This document shows positions 36,915 to 49,010 of a stretch of 64,000 bases of DNA, one piece after another (position 1 is the stretch's first letter; every line of letters starts with the position of its first letter). A program made the position numbers and the translations under genes. This DNA comes from Nyssa sinensis (Eukaryota > Streptophyta > Magnoliopsida > Cornales > Nyssaceae), in NCBI GenBank assembly GCA_008638375.1, contig CM018048.1:2312642-2376641 (forward strand), read 5' to 3'. Under the pieces are notes generated by a model that had not been told where the DNA came from, did not search any database, and saw nothing but the letters and a program-made list of their open reading frames with translations.

Positions 36915-37613
36915 TACAACGCACACCGAAATAAAACCGTGAAATACATGTCTGTTACCACCTTACTATTACTTATAATTTTTGTGATTTCATAACCCTC
37001 AGCTATTATACATTTTTATAAGTTTCTTAATTTATTTTTACTTTTTTAATGTACTATATTAGTTTTTAATGAAATTTTATTTATTTTTTAATATATTTTA
37101 ATTTACAATTTCTTGGTTATCTCATAGAGTTTTAACCCAAAAAAAGTGATAAATTAAGTTTTTCTGACAATGATTCTTCCCTTAACCTTTTTACAAACAA
37201 CAACATCACACAATTCATCTAACATCCAAATCTGTAAAAACATCACACAATTCATCCAGAAAAGAGAAAAAAAATCGAAATTAATAAAAATTTGGACTTT
37301 TTAGAAAACTAGAAACCATATCAAACTAGAAAACTATAGTCGCAAATAGAAGTTAATTCAGACTTTCTTAAATAAAGTAATTGTGAAATTAAAAATTACT
37401 ATAAATAGCAAAAAAGTTAAATTGGAGGACTAAACGAAGTTGTTTGGCTCCGTGGCAGCTTCAGTCATGACAAAACGATGAGTATTATTGGTCTCGCCGT
37501 TTTAGGTCAAGATAGAGTTTCCGTTCTAGAAAACGTGACTGACCAACTCTACGTTTAGTAGTTCCATTTCTTGTAATGGAACCGTTTGTGCTCGGTGAAG
37601 GCTACAAAAGACG
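36187..37613. other. AT-rich intergenic DNA
   Basis: A (TA)n run lies at about 36888-36914. The open frame at 36634-36855 shows no known domain, and I do not support it as a gene. Confidence 0.5.
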
Positions 37614-37621
37614 CTTGAATA

Positions 37622-38611
37622 CAAGGGCGGAGTTTGGATTGTTTGGGCGGGGGCATTCTAATAAATTATTATTAAATTTTGAAACATTATACAAAATTAA
37701 TATTTCACAATGAACAAGACTAGTTATAAATTTCTAAGCAACAAGAAAAAATACAAAATAAAGTTCTTTATATACTAGCATTGCCAATATAAATTTGAAT
37801 CAACAACCTTTTTCTTAAAGAATGTATCAATTATTTTTTACTTGCCCATGTTCTGTAACCTAAAATTTTAGATAACCTAACAAATTATTTATCAGTTAGT
37901 TTCAATTTTTTACCAACTCTAGTAGATTAGTCAAATTATATGATGAATTTACTCAATAACTAGCTCATTTTCTTTTCTTCTTCTCTTTTTTTTTTCTTCT
38001 TTTTTTTTTTTTTTAAAAATTTTGTCTCCGGTGCAATGATGCTAATTTAAGAAACTATATCCCAAAAAATTATAAATCAAATATACAGTGTAAAAAATCA
38101 AAATTAGACAAATAAATTAAGCATACTTCAATGTCAAATGCAGTAATAGTATACCTTACGAAAAAATTACTTGCTTCTCCGCAAAAAAGAAAAGATGAGT
38201 TTATAGAAATCCAGAAAATTAATGAAGATTGCTTTGATTACTTTCCTTTTGTTTGGCGTTCAAGAAAAAAAATTAGGAAATGAAAAATCGTAGAGAAAGT
38301 AGGAGGGGATCTTTTTATGTTTTATATTATTTTATGTCTTGGTTTAGAAAGGAGGAGACTTTAAAATGTAAAAAAGTAAAAAGTAAACGATCAGGGTGCT
38401 GACTTGGGGAGGGAGAGTGCAAAAAAATTAAGTAGTGTACAGCTGGTCTTGTTTGGCTTTTATATTCTTGTTATGGTGAGAAAGTTTGTTGGGAGGGGAG
38501 CCACCGATTCAAGCTCTCGTGATTTAAGAGATTCAATGTGTATGTAATAAAAAAAATCTCCTCAATGCTGGAGGCCACGGCCCCTACCGGCCCCCCTTGC
38601 CTCCGCCCTTG
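37622..38611. mobile_element. Non-autonomous hAT element (990 bp)
   Basis: Perfect 11-bp terminal inverted repeats CAAGGGCGGAG / CTCCGCCCTTG are flanked by a perfect 8-bp duplication CTTGAATA (37614-37621 and 38612-38619). Both match hAT rules. The interior is AT-rich without a transposase, and GC-rich 'ggccccctt' arms lie near the right end. The good TSD suggests a moderately recent insertion. Confidence 0.88.
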
Positions 38612-38619
38612 CTTGAATA

Positions 38620-40690
38620 GATCGGTGGACGTTATCGGCGACAAATGCTGCTGACCGGTGACGGCAATAACCTTTAATCGATCAGAAAAGATGTCGACAA
38701 GAGCCTTCAATAGATCTGAGATGATGAGGCTTTTGAATAGTGACGAAAGACCAGCGTCGAATACCAGTGGTACGTAATAGTTCAACCAATTGATTTCTCA
38801 GGGATTTCACCAATTTCTCATTCGATCAGTGCTGTTCCTTCCTCATCAATGGTCATTGTTTCTCATTGCATCTTTTAGGGAGAGATGGGAGAATGCTGTA
38901 TCAAAGAGAGAACAAGAAAGGAAAAAAATTGCAACACAGAGATGAAAGAGAATAGATTGTCGCAGCGTAACAAAGAAGAGAGAGAGAAAGCATCTGGGAC
39001 AATGTAACAAATAAAGGCGGTAACTAAAATGACGGTAAGTTTATTTCCGACGCTCATTGTTGTTGATAATAATTAAGACGCTTTTCTGACGTTCAGATTC
39101 ATCGGTAAAAAGTGTAAGTCTAAACTTATTTCCGACCACAACGAAATGGCGTCGGAAAAAAGTAACAATTGCGACATATTTCATTGCCGACGAGGCAGAA
39201 AACATAGGAAAAAGGGCGTTTTCTTGTCGGCTTGAAAATTAACGGGTTTGGATAGTAATGTTACACATTCGAGACGGACTTGGGCATTGCTTATTGAGCC
39301 TGAAGTAAAATCGGACTGGGCTTGGGCAAGAAAGTCGGGTACTCGAGCCCAACTTCATTATATATAATATACTTATATTTTATAATATTAATTAAAATCC
39401 ACCATTAGATTTTAAAATTAGAATAGATCAAGACCATTGATTGAGTTTCTATATAACAAATCTTTTCTCATTTTAGGGTTATTCATTCAGTTCAGTCCTG
39501 CACAATGCATTCTCACCAAGCCAAAAATTATTCTTTTATTTTATAAATTTTAAAACTTAAATGATTGTTTCATGATTGCTACTTTAGATTGTTAGAAAAG
39601 ACAATACCAATTTTACAAATAATTCGTTTTCTTTAACAATTTACTAAATACAACATATTTTATATAACAAGAATTACTAAGAAAAGTATATAATATTAAT
39701 CAACATTAATAAAATAATACTTTTTATTTAATAACTTTTTTTATAGCATACAATAAAACTATATATGTTGATTGTATTATTTTGGTTTTTTTTTATGTAA
39801 TTTATAAATTTTTAATATTCTATTTGATTTAGGAATAATTTTATTTATTAATTGATTATATTTGTTTATATTATCTCCATTCTCATCGGTCAGTTTGTTT
39901 TCGGGCGTCAATTTATTAAAAAGCAAAAAAAAAAATCCACAACAGGAGAAGATAAAACTCGAGTCATGAGCAACATTCCGACAACAAAACCCAATGGACA
40001 CAGGTACTAACGCCACCTTTCCTCCTCCACTCGAACCTCTCTCCCCCACCACCTCCTTCATCATGGAGGCTGTTCAAATTAACAAAGAATTTCTGGTTGA
40101 TTTGAAGTTAACGTCTATAAAAATGATTGCCCGTGTGGGTATAACAAATATGAGATAAGAAGAAACAAGCAGTTCAACTGCCATCACAAACTTGTAATAT
40201 AAGAAGAGTTATGGTATATGATGTCATTAGGTAAATTAAAATAGTGTACCTAGCGTTACTCTATAAGAAAACATGAAACGAGTACAGCCATCACTGTAAA
40301 TTACTCTTTGAAAGAGGTAAGAACTGAAACACGATTTCTTATATTTTATTTTTTGGGTGAGAAAATGACTTTATCCATTTGTTTTAACGAAATAAAGGCA
40401 TTGCTAACATCAAGAAACATTAGGAAAACAGCTATGAAACAAGTGCACAACAGAAATCTGACAATTATATACTTCAGAATCTTTCGAGGAAATTCAGATT
40501 TCCAACTGATGAAATTCTGAGATTCAGAAATTCAGACATGACTACTCCTATTGTTTGCAGCCAAAGAAAGTGGAATTTGGAGCCATTACCATAGAAGAGA
40601 CTTATTTTTCAAAATGAAAAACATTCAAACTTGATTATGTGTACCTATCCATTTTCAAACTAAGAAAAAAACAATCAGTGGATCCCAAGT
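38620..40690. other. Intergenic DNA with a CACTA-like subterminal block
   Basis: At about 39050-39232 there are repeated 'tccgac/gtcgg' motifs ending '...gggcgttttcttgt'. This resembles, in reverse, the ACAAGAAAACGCCC start of plant CACTA elements. The full terminal CACTA is not there, so the assignment is weak. A fragment like the 'cgggt' hAT family follows at 39240-39360. No gene is supported in this interval. Confidence 0.4.
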
Positions 40691-40700
40691 CTCCATCAGG

Positions 40701-43700
40701 CTACTCTTCTGTCATCTGTAAGGTTAAGTCTGGAGATACCTGACCACGATACTGTTGCATCACCAAAACTGATGCTGTTGTTGGGGAATCTGGTGAGGTC
40801 AACAAACTCCCCACGGGCCCCAGCTCTGGACACTCGCTATTCCTGTTTAATGCTAAAGCTACTTCGCCATCAGGCATCCGACCCACCAAAAACAGATTGC
40901 AGCGACTGAACTCATGGACTGCAGCAATGGCTTCTGCAGCATTTCTGACAATTTTCTCTTCATACTTGATGGAGTTGTCCCTTTTAATAGTCTCCTTGAA
41001 CTCTGCAAGAAACTCCTCATCTGCTAAACACAATTTGGTGGTAGAATTGCCATTTATGTCAACGTTGACAATATCCCCTTCCGTCTCACTTTCCACTACG
41101 AAGCGAACAATTGTTAACCTGATACCAGGGTGCTCAGCCATGCGAACTCCATAAGCGAGGGCTTCACGATCATCATGGCCCCCAAAGAAGAGGACTGTGA
41201 TGAAATAAGAAACATGACTTGCACTGACATGAGTGTTTCCACCAAATCCACGGTCAACTAGTATCCCAACTGAGCATGGTGAGTGTTCAAGAACCCTTCG
41301 GTTAACCCAGCGGAAGTCAGTACGAGTTGTCTCTAACGAGCCATCCAACCTCTGATGTTTGTGGAATGGTAGAATTATGACTGCTGCCCTCTTCCTCTCG
41401 GCAGTGGTGCAAATGTCCTCATGCATGTCAGAGAATGAAGAGATAGACGTCATTGGCCGCACAGACACCTGGCTCAATTGCCGGAAAGCCTCAAAAGCCA
41501 CAACAACATAGTTAGAATCTGATCGCTGATCCTTATTCCAAAAGGGTAGCCCATTCCTTCTTGCTTTGTGTACCATTCGTATAGCTGAAGACCTCTCAGA
41601 GAGCTCCATGAGATGTAGTGCGTATACACTAAGTCCTTCATGCTTACCAATCCCTCGTGAGGCCTCAAGGAGATTTATCATCGATGGGATGTTTCTAGAA
41701 CTATGAAAACAGGCCAAAATTCGAAGCTGAGTATTTGAATTTTTCCTTTCAATTGTTTTAAGCTTGTAATCAACTTTGCTTGCCCTTTTGGCTGGCTTAT
41801 ACACAGCCACGACTAGAGGTGTAGTGATGAAGGTTGTGAAGAGAGCCATTAGAACCATGATGGCAAAGGTCTGATCATTCAACACCTAAAAGAGTAAGGT
41901 AAAATGCACTGGATCATTTAATAGATATAATCAACTATGACTAGAGAAAAAAGATTATAAACTAAACAACGATACCAATACCACAAATATTACCTTTCTA
42001 TCTTTACCAATGTTGAGGACAATGAGTTCCACCAAGCCTTTACTGTTCATTAGGAATCCCAGTGCCAAAGCCTCGGTAAGAGGCATTCTGCAAACAAGGG
42101 AAACTACAACAGTGCCAACAATCTTCCCAAAACAGGCTGTAAATATGACCAAAGCCAGGAGACCCCACGATTGAAGCCCATGGATAGTGCCTATATTAGT
42201 CTTCAGTCCACTTGAAACAAAGTACAAAGGAAGGAAGAGGCCAGATACGATATCCTCTACTTTCTCCACAAGAGCACCTGTAAATGGCCCTTCCTTTGGA
42301 ACAACTACCCCAAGAACAAAAGCCCCAAACATGGCATGAATTCCTATAGCATCAGTTACAAACCCAGCTGCAAGTACTGCAGCTAATGTAGCACATATAT
42401 ACATCTCGTCCACTGGCTCGCCTGCATGGCAATGCTTGGCCATCCATTTGAAGATTGGTCGTAAAATGAGAAGTGAACAAATTACGAAACCACACCCACA
42501 GAGGAAGACCCAACATGATACTAGGGGAGAAATGTTGTTCCCAGATAGGGCAATGGCAAGAGCAAGCAGAATCCATGCAGCCACGTCATTGACCGCTGCA
42601 GCTGACATCGCTGTTCTTCCAACATCAGTGGTTAAAAGCTTCAACTCAGCCAATATTCGGGCTAAGACAGGGAAGGCAGTTATGGAAAGTGCTACACCCA
42701 TGAATAAAAGGAATGAGGTCCCATTTACACCTTTTGCTATGGTTTCTCGAAGGATAAATGATGAACCAATTCCTAATGCAAAGGGGAGGCTGATTCCTGC
42801 AGCGGCAATACCAAGGGCTTTCTTACCGGTCCGACGCAGGGATTTGGGGTCTAATTCTAGGCCTGTAAGAAATAAAAAGAATAGGAGACCAAGGTTTGCT
42901 AGAGTATCTAACACAGTGATGCTCTTGGGTGGAAACATCGCCTGCAAATAGCTCTTGTTTCGACCCAGAACTGATGGCCCAAGTAAGATTCCTCCCTGCC
43001 AAATCAGCAACAGAATGTAAACTTTTCACCAATGTAAAATTAAGAATAGCATCTACTTTCATCTGCAACAAGTAACACAAACATGTAATAATGGCTCCTA
43101 GAAAATTCTACCATTCAGTGGTTATTTCCATATCAAAATTAGGATCTCTTTTATCCTTTTGATAAATGTACCAGCAAAATTTTGAATGGGAAAGCAATTT
43201 GCAGAATTACATGCTCTTAGAATGTGCCTTAGCTACATATTTCAAAAGAAACAAAAAAGGGGGAAATTAAATCAAATTCAAATTCAAATACGAATCTTTT
43301 CAAGGCCCACAGAATACCAAAGGAAGAGTAACACAATTATTGATCCAGGACATATAACAATTTAGAAGTAAAAAAACCAAATCAACAAAACAGAATGCAA
43401 AGGAAACACAGAATCCCTAGGCAAAACAACAACAATAATGGTAATAACACAGAGACATAAGAACACTGCAATTACGTGGTTCAGAAGTGTGGCTAAATAT
43501 ATGGATGAACCCACCATCACCATTGCCATGGGGTAATGAAATACAGCCCAAGTGCCCAACTTGTGTAGAATGTAGAGACAAAACTAGTTGGTGTAAATAA
43601 CTGAAACAAGACATCTATCACAAAACATCATCATTGCTTCATGTGGATATGATTTTTCAGACCTTTTTGAGATACTAAAACGCAACAGATTGATTGCCAA

Positions 43701-44452
43701 CCGAACCAAACCATAACTTGGAATATGTTACTTTTAGCAAATAAGAACAGTTCCTCACACTAACCACCAGATAAAAGCTCATAAACATTTTCAAATTTTT
43801 CTTGTATTTTTTTCCTTTTGGCACAAAACCATACAGGATGAGTTAGGAGTAAACCAGGATACAAAATTGGAAAGATTGGTTGAGTTTTTAATCATCTGAT
43901 TTGTTTTTTCTTTTCCCAAAACATTATCAAAGTTTTTTTCTCTCCCAATCAATCGAATATCAAATAACCAAAACTGTGAATCAAATCAGATTTTTTGGTA
44001 TATCATATTCAATATGACCAATCCAATTGTGGTTAGTGGACTTATAAGTTACTTGACCATTTTGACTCAAACTCACAGGGGAATGTCCAAATTCAACAAG
44101 AAGTACAAGAAGAAGAAAAATTCAACCAGGCAAGAATTCAATTTCGCCCAGCATGAGTGAATTGGCTTGCACATACCAAATACCATAGTTGACAAAATAA
44201 ACAAAACTTCAATAATATTTGCAAGCATATATAAAGAGGAAAGGAACTTACAATAATCTCTGCAATCACGCGAGGCTGCCTCAGTGGCCTCAGAAGAACA
44301 GCAAGACCCCGTGTGACTACGACCACCAAACATATCTGTAAAATGGCAAGAGGAAGTGCAAAATTAAGAGGATTATCCCCCTGGAATACACCATTAGATG
44401 TAGCCGTCATTGGAGGAGGACATGTATGTCCCACAGTACCATTAGAAGCCAT
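40701..44452 (-). CDS. CHX18: CHX18-like cation/H+ antiporter, gene A
   Basis: Three coding exons: 44252-44452 (67 codons), 41994-42995 (334 codons) and 40701-41885 (394 codons plus stop). Introns of 1256 and 108 bp are both phase 0 with GT-AG ends. The product is about 795 aa, normal for CHX. It starts [15 protein letters not shown], then [19 protein letters not shown]. The CPA2 membrane domain (about 12 segments) contains [50 protein letters not shown] and the Asn-Asp pair N203-D204 in [11 protein letters not shown], the transport-site motif of CPA2 proteins. The cytosolic C-terminal half has the CHX soluble domain ([20 protein letters not shown], then [32 protein letters not shown]). Studied group IV members (CHX16-20) act in K+ and pH homeostasis of endomembranes. 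The choice of CHX18 within the group is a best guess. The frame is intact and a tandem paralogue lies at 49011-53002. Confidence 0.93.
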
Positions 44453-44572
44453 TGCCCGGGAAAATGTACACCAAGAACAGAAATTCTCACTGCAGTGCCT
44501 GCAAGATCAGACATAATGTGTTGAACTTTGAAGTTATAAAATTCAATTATGTAAGAGTAGACCCATTAGACC

Positions 44573-44574
<2 letters not shown>

Positions 44575-44605
<31 letters not shown>

Positions 44606-44628
44606 CCCCCCCCCCCCAAAAAAAAAAT
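44575..44628. repeat. (CT)n-C16-A tract in the CHX A 5'UTR intron
   Basis: In the transcribed strand this is T-run, then G-run, then (GA)n, located 75-130 nt upstream of the acceptor. GA repeats are binding sites of plant BBR/BPC factors, and the G-run could form structure in RNA. No role is shown here. Gene B lacks it in its equivalent intron. Confidence 0.8.
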
Positions 44629-45328
44629 GTAGATAAGTATGTGTTGCTCTCATATTTAAAGCGTACCAGATTATAGAACAGTAGTGAACATCAACATATC
44701 CAAGTTCTTTTGGGTTAGTGGGGCCGACTCCTCATGCTTATTTATATAGAAATTCAACTTTTGGAATTAAGAGCGCATTGATGTTCATTATATATATTAA
44801 AAAAAAATAGTGTGCCATCACCATTCCCCTTGCCATGAGTTGACATTGTGATTCAGTATAGACTGTATAATCCCTCAGATCTTGTGGTAAAAATTTTATG
44901 ACATTTGATTGCGATCCTAAACAATTATGAACCTCACAGAAAACAAAGACTAATTATTTTGCACCAGCAATAGCATGTCATGACCATTCAATCCTGTTCC
45001 ATCTTGATTCTTGAATGAATCTAACGAATTCTATCAGGTTTCTTATCAAACACATGGAGTTCAAATTAAATTACCAATCAAATATGTTTCACTAAAATGT
45101 CTGCAATCAAACAAATGTATGGAACTCATCCGTGGTCAAAACAAATCTTTCACATGAACTGAATAATATCAGTACTAGTTTCAGGAATTGATATTTCACT
45201 GGAGTGAGAACTAAATAACCAAGACTTTTATGTTCTTCTCCTATACAAGCATCTGTTTCTATTTCATTTTTTCATTGTGTAATATGGGTTCCCCTGTACA
45301 TATGGGTTCACCCCCTCCGACGCCCTTT

Positions 45329-45450
45329 GAGTAATATGAATAATGCTACCGTCAAGTGTGATGTCCCAATCTTCGCTGTGATTGGACGAGACAATCAAAG
45401 CGCGAAGATTGAGACATGGCACCAGTGATGCCTCTTAGTCATATTTACTC
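45329..45450. mobile_element. MITE-like foldback element in the CHX A 5'UTR intron
   Basis: The two halves are inverted copies: GAGTAATATGAATAA at the left against GAGTAAATATGACTAA on the other strand at the right. The core is a near-perfect hairpin ('tgtcccaatcttcgc' with 'gcgaagattgagaca') around a short loop at about 45384-45392. Length is about 122 bp. I could not assign a superfamily or a clear target duplication. Confidence 0.65.
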
Positions 45451-45836
45451 TTTACTTGTAACAAAAAAGAAAGAAGCATATTTGAGTGTGTTTGTGTGTG
45501 TAGAGGCAGGAGGAATATGCTGGGTTGTTGAGTTCCTACAGTGACGGAACTGTAGCAACTCGTCTAGGCGGGCAGACCCAGTTGCTAGAATTTTTAACTG
45601 ATTTTGAATTAGCAAAAGAGAAGACTTGTCTATTCACTTGTAAAAGCATATTTGATATGAATTAATGATGCAAGGGAACAACACAAAGATACATATAAGA
45701 ATTAATGGACAAATATCCAACAGGGTAGACCCATAATTCTCAAGTTCAATAAACGAGAGCAATCAAAAGGATATAAACATATATATATATATATATATGC
45801 ATGCATAAACACGTATAAGGCTGTGTGTAGGATTAC

Positions 45837-45950
45837 CTGTTGGCTTCGATGAGAAGTTGCTATTGTGAAACGAACCCTGAGAAAAGAAGAAAGATGTCTA
45901 GATATAGAGGAGAGGAAATGAAAACAGTCGTGTGTGTGTAGGATTCAGTG
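45837..45950 (-). other. 5'UTR leader exon of CHX gene A (upstream edge estimated)
   Basis: It is defined only by the splice donor at 45837/45836. The transcription start is a guess because there is no obvious TATA element. Confidence 0.4.
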
Positions 45951-46369
45951 TTTTGAGCTTTCTTAGGAGACAAAGAAAATCAATCCTTTTTGGACTGGAT
46001 TTGTTTGCCGAATGCATAACATCCAATTCTGCCTTTCATGCTCTATTGACCGATCACTATCGATCGCAATTGCTGGTTTTAGGATCAACTGGTTTGGGTT
46101 TTTGATATATTCGATGACAGAAATTGGACGTATAGAGAGAGATGTAACATAGACCGATCAGAAAATAAATATTTGGTTCCTACGGTTCCAAAGGTGCCAG
46201 ATATCAACATTTAAAAAAACAAAGTCGGCGCATTGACTTTGGGCTGGAGCAACTTATGCCGTCTTTAGTGCTGAACCAAATGGCAGCGTGGGTGGATAGG
46301 ATTGGAGTAATTATTTGGTGATCTTCGATCATCATAGCTTCGCGGATCAGTTTGAGTGTCTCTGTAGCA

Positions 46370-46406
<37 letters not shown>

Positions 46407-47242
46407 TATTATTTGTCTGTTAGTATTATTGAATAATTTTTCAATAAATACAACTCTGAGCCGTCTTTAAATATATAATTTTTTTTTTTTATAAATCCAT
46501 ATATAAAAGGAAGTTCCCATCTAAAAGAAATAAAAGGATTTGAATAAAATTAGAATTTTTGAAGAGGATTCTTTAAATAAAAATATTATCCTAATCATTT
46601 TAACATTTTAAAAACTATTCATGACTTTACTAAATATTTTTAAATAATAATATTTAATTAATAATTTCTTCTTTTTTATGTTTTGAAAATTTAATTAATA
46701 ATCGATAATATTAAATTCTTTTTTAATAAATCAGTAAAAAAATATTTTAAATTTATCTTATATCAAAATTTTCTATTTGTAACAATCAAACTCGTTTATC
46801 TTTTAAACTTTAACCGATAACTATTATCAAAAAGATGATAATTTTAAATTTTTATTTACATCCTTTCTCTTTCTTTGCCACTAATGCCACCACAATTAAT
46901 AATTTCATTTTAATGACTGATGTAACATGTAGCATTAAAATATAAGAGGTGATGTCATGATGAGATAACCACTTGAAATGGGCCAAAAGATATATGAAAT
47001 TGAACACAAAAAATATAAAAATTCAAATTACTGACTGATAATATAATATTTATAAATGATGATTACATGATGTTTCTTTAAATATTTTATTGTAGATAAC
47101 ACCTTTTGGGAAAAGAAAGACTTGAACCAGTAAATGCTAAATGTTCAAGTAGAACTATCATATAATATATTTTAAAAAATATAAGGTGCCTTAATAATTT
47201 ACTAACATGATTGCATTCATTTTTAATGGTTAAGATTATAGG
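45951..47242. other. CHX A promoter side and AT-rich intergenic DNA
   Basis: The left few hundred bases must hold the CHX A promoter. A (TA)n run lies at about 46373-46403. No other gene is seen. Confidence 0.5.
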
Positions 47243-47250
47243 CTATAAAT

Positions 47251-47774
47251 AAGGAGTATTAATTTTTGACACGACACGAAGTTAACGGATTTGAGTTAAG
47301 CATAAATGAGTTTGGATCATAAACGGGTTGACACGTATAACACGATTAATAAATAAGTTGTGTTTGAATTTTACTAGTATCAACCCGTTTAACACGACTT
47401 AACACGTTTAATTTTAAAAAATATAATGAGTTTAAATAATTCGTCTTACATCAAATATTTATCAAGGTTTGAAAATTTTTTATTTATAAAAAAAGTTTTA
47501 TTTTGATTTGGCCCATTTTCAAAGTTACTAAACTTGAAAATTATCTATACATATTAAAAGATAGGTAAATTTTTTTATTTAAAAAATAAAAAAATTAAAA
47601 TAAATGAGTTAAGCATATCGACACGTGTAACCTGTTTAATAAATGGATTGGGTTTGGGTTTTGAAACTTGACACGACTTGTTAATAGCGTCGAGTTAAGG
47701 TTGATATATATTTTTGAATATGTGTGTTTTGACACGACCCAAACACGACACGATAACACAAATTGACACTTTTA
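47251..47774. mobile_element. Non-autonomous hAT-like element (524 bp)
   Basis: Imperfect terminal inverted repeats (left AAGGAGTATTAATTTTTG, right inverted TAAAAGTGTCAATTTGTG) are flanked by ctataaat (47243-47250) and ctatgaat (47775-47782), a 7 of 8 match. The interior is full of 'gacacgac', 'acacgac' and 'cgtgt' motifs in both directions, a texture known from plant hAT-type non-autonomous repeats. No ORF. Confidence 0.72.
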
Positions 47775-47782
47775 CTATGAAT

Positions 47783-49010
47783 TCTAAAAGCAAAATAATT
47801 ATATAAAATAAATAAATAAACTTATTAACAATTCTAAACCGTTGTTAAATGATTTTCTGAATGTCCGTTTCTATTTAATTTAAGTTGTACTAGAGTTTTA
47901 ATTAGTAGAATTGTACTTTTGAATTTCTTTTAGAATTTCCAAACCAAGAATATCATTTTAAGAATTATAATCTAATTTAATTTAGAAAATAATTATTTTA
48001 ATATAACTATATTTATAATATTTATGTTTATTTTTTTTACACCCGTGCATAACTTGGGTAGATGCTAATCATATTTTTATTTGCATGTGTGCATTTAAAT
48101 ATATATTTATGTAGAACAAAAAAATAAATACTTATGCATACATATATAGTAGTATTTTTTTTTAATAAAACAAATTATAATCAATCAATTAATTGAACAC
48201 TCTAATATATTATAATCAATTAACATAATTAATTCATACACAAATCAAAATTATTTTAAATAAGAGATTCGAAAAATAAATTAGTCGAGTCTTTAACTAA
48301 GTGAAAATAATACTCTATCTTCTTTTTTGGTATTATAATAATGTGACACAATATTTGAGAATCTCATAAAGTGTTACATTACTTTTCAGCTGGTTAAGTG
48401 GTCATGATTAAATTGTAAGGTTTTGTTTGGTTACATTTTTAAATTTTTAAAATTTAGACTATCATACCTAAATTTATTTTCATAATTTTTAAAAAATTAA
48501 TTACAAAATTTTTAAAAAAATTATATCTAAATTACTATCTAAACACAACTTAAGATTATTCTCAAAGTCGATTGATTAGATAAATCTAAAGGAAGCACTT
48601 TATCAAACACGTGGAAAAAGCCTGGGAAAAGCAACTTGAAGCACAAAGATGAAACTTGAAAGTCGTAGTACTAGGATTGAATGATGCTGGTAGTGCCGAT
48701 GAGATAGTGAGTGAATCAAATTAATTTAAATAAGCATTATTTAAACTTTGTGTATTAGCAACACATCAGTAATGGATTATATTGGGATTCCAATTAGAGA
48801 TAATATATATATATATATATATATTATAATAATAATAAATAAGTAATACTTTACTCAACAAAACCTTTATTAATCTCGTTTATTTAAGATCGACTATATA
48901 AATCTCGTTCAGTAATTAGATGAAATATTATCATATCTGTCATTTGTTTTTTTGTATATAGAATTCTAACTGCTACATATCCCATTCAAATCCTAGCAAA
49001 AGAAAGTCAA
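47783..49010. other. AT-rich intergenic DNA between the CHX genes
   Basis: A (TA)n run lies at about 48805-48825. The right edge is the 3' flank of CHX gene B. No gene is seen. Confidence 0.5.

Larger units (their letters stand above)
44499..45836 (-). other. 5'UTR intron of CHX gene A
   Basis: The donor ACAG|GTAATCC follows a leader exon ending at 45837, and the acceptor CTTGCAG lies just before 44498. The 46 bases between acceptor and ATG share 'TGAGAATTT' with the same place in gene B, which supports the prediction. The intron contains a (CT)n/C-run tract (44575-44628), a foldback MITE (45329-45450) and a (TA)n run (45779-45798). No clear TATA box was found upstream of the leader exon. 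Confidence 0.65.

Noticed and set aside
38471..38785. 104-aa minus-strand open frame
   Set aside because: It crosses the right end of the hAT element (38611) and its target duplication, so it cannot be an ancestral gene.
39050..39245. CACTA element terminus
   Set aside because: The subterminal motifs fit, but the terminal CACTA and the 3-bp duplication are not there and no left end was found, so I kept it only as a weak note.
40897..41154. Plus-strand open frames opposite the CHX exons (also 42436-42951, 49237-49491 and 50872-51285)
   Set aside because: They mirror conserved CHX codons on the other strand and occur at the same places in both paralogues for that reason.
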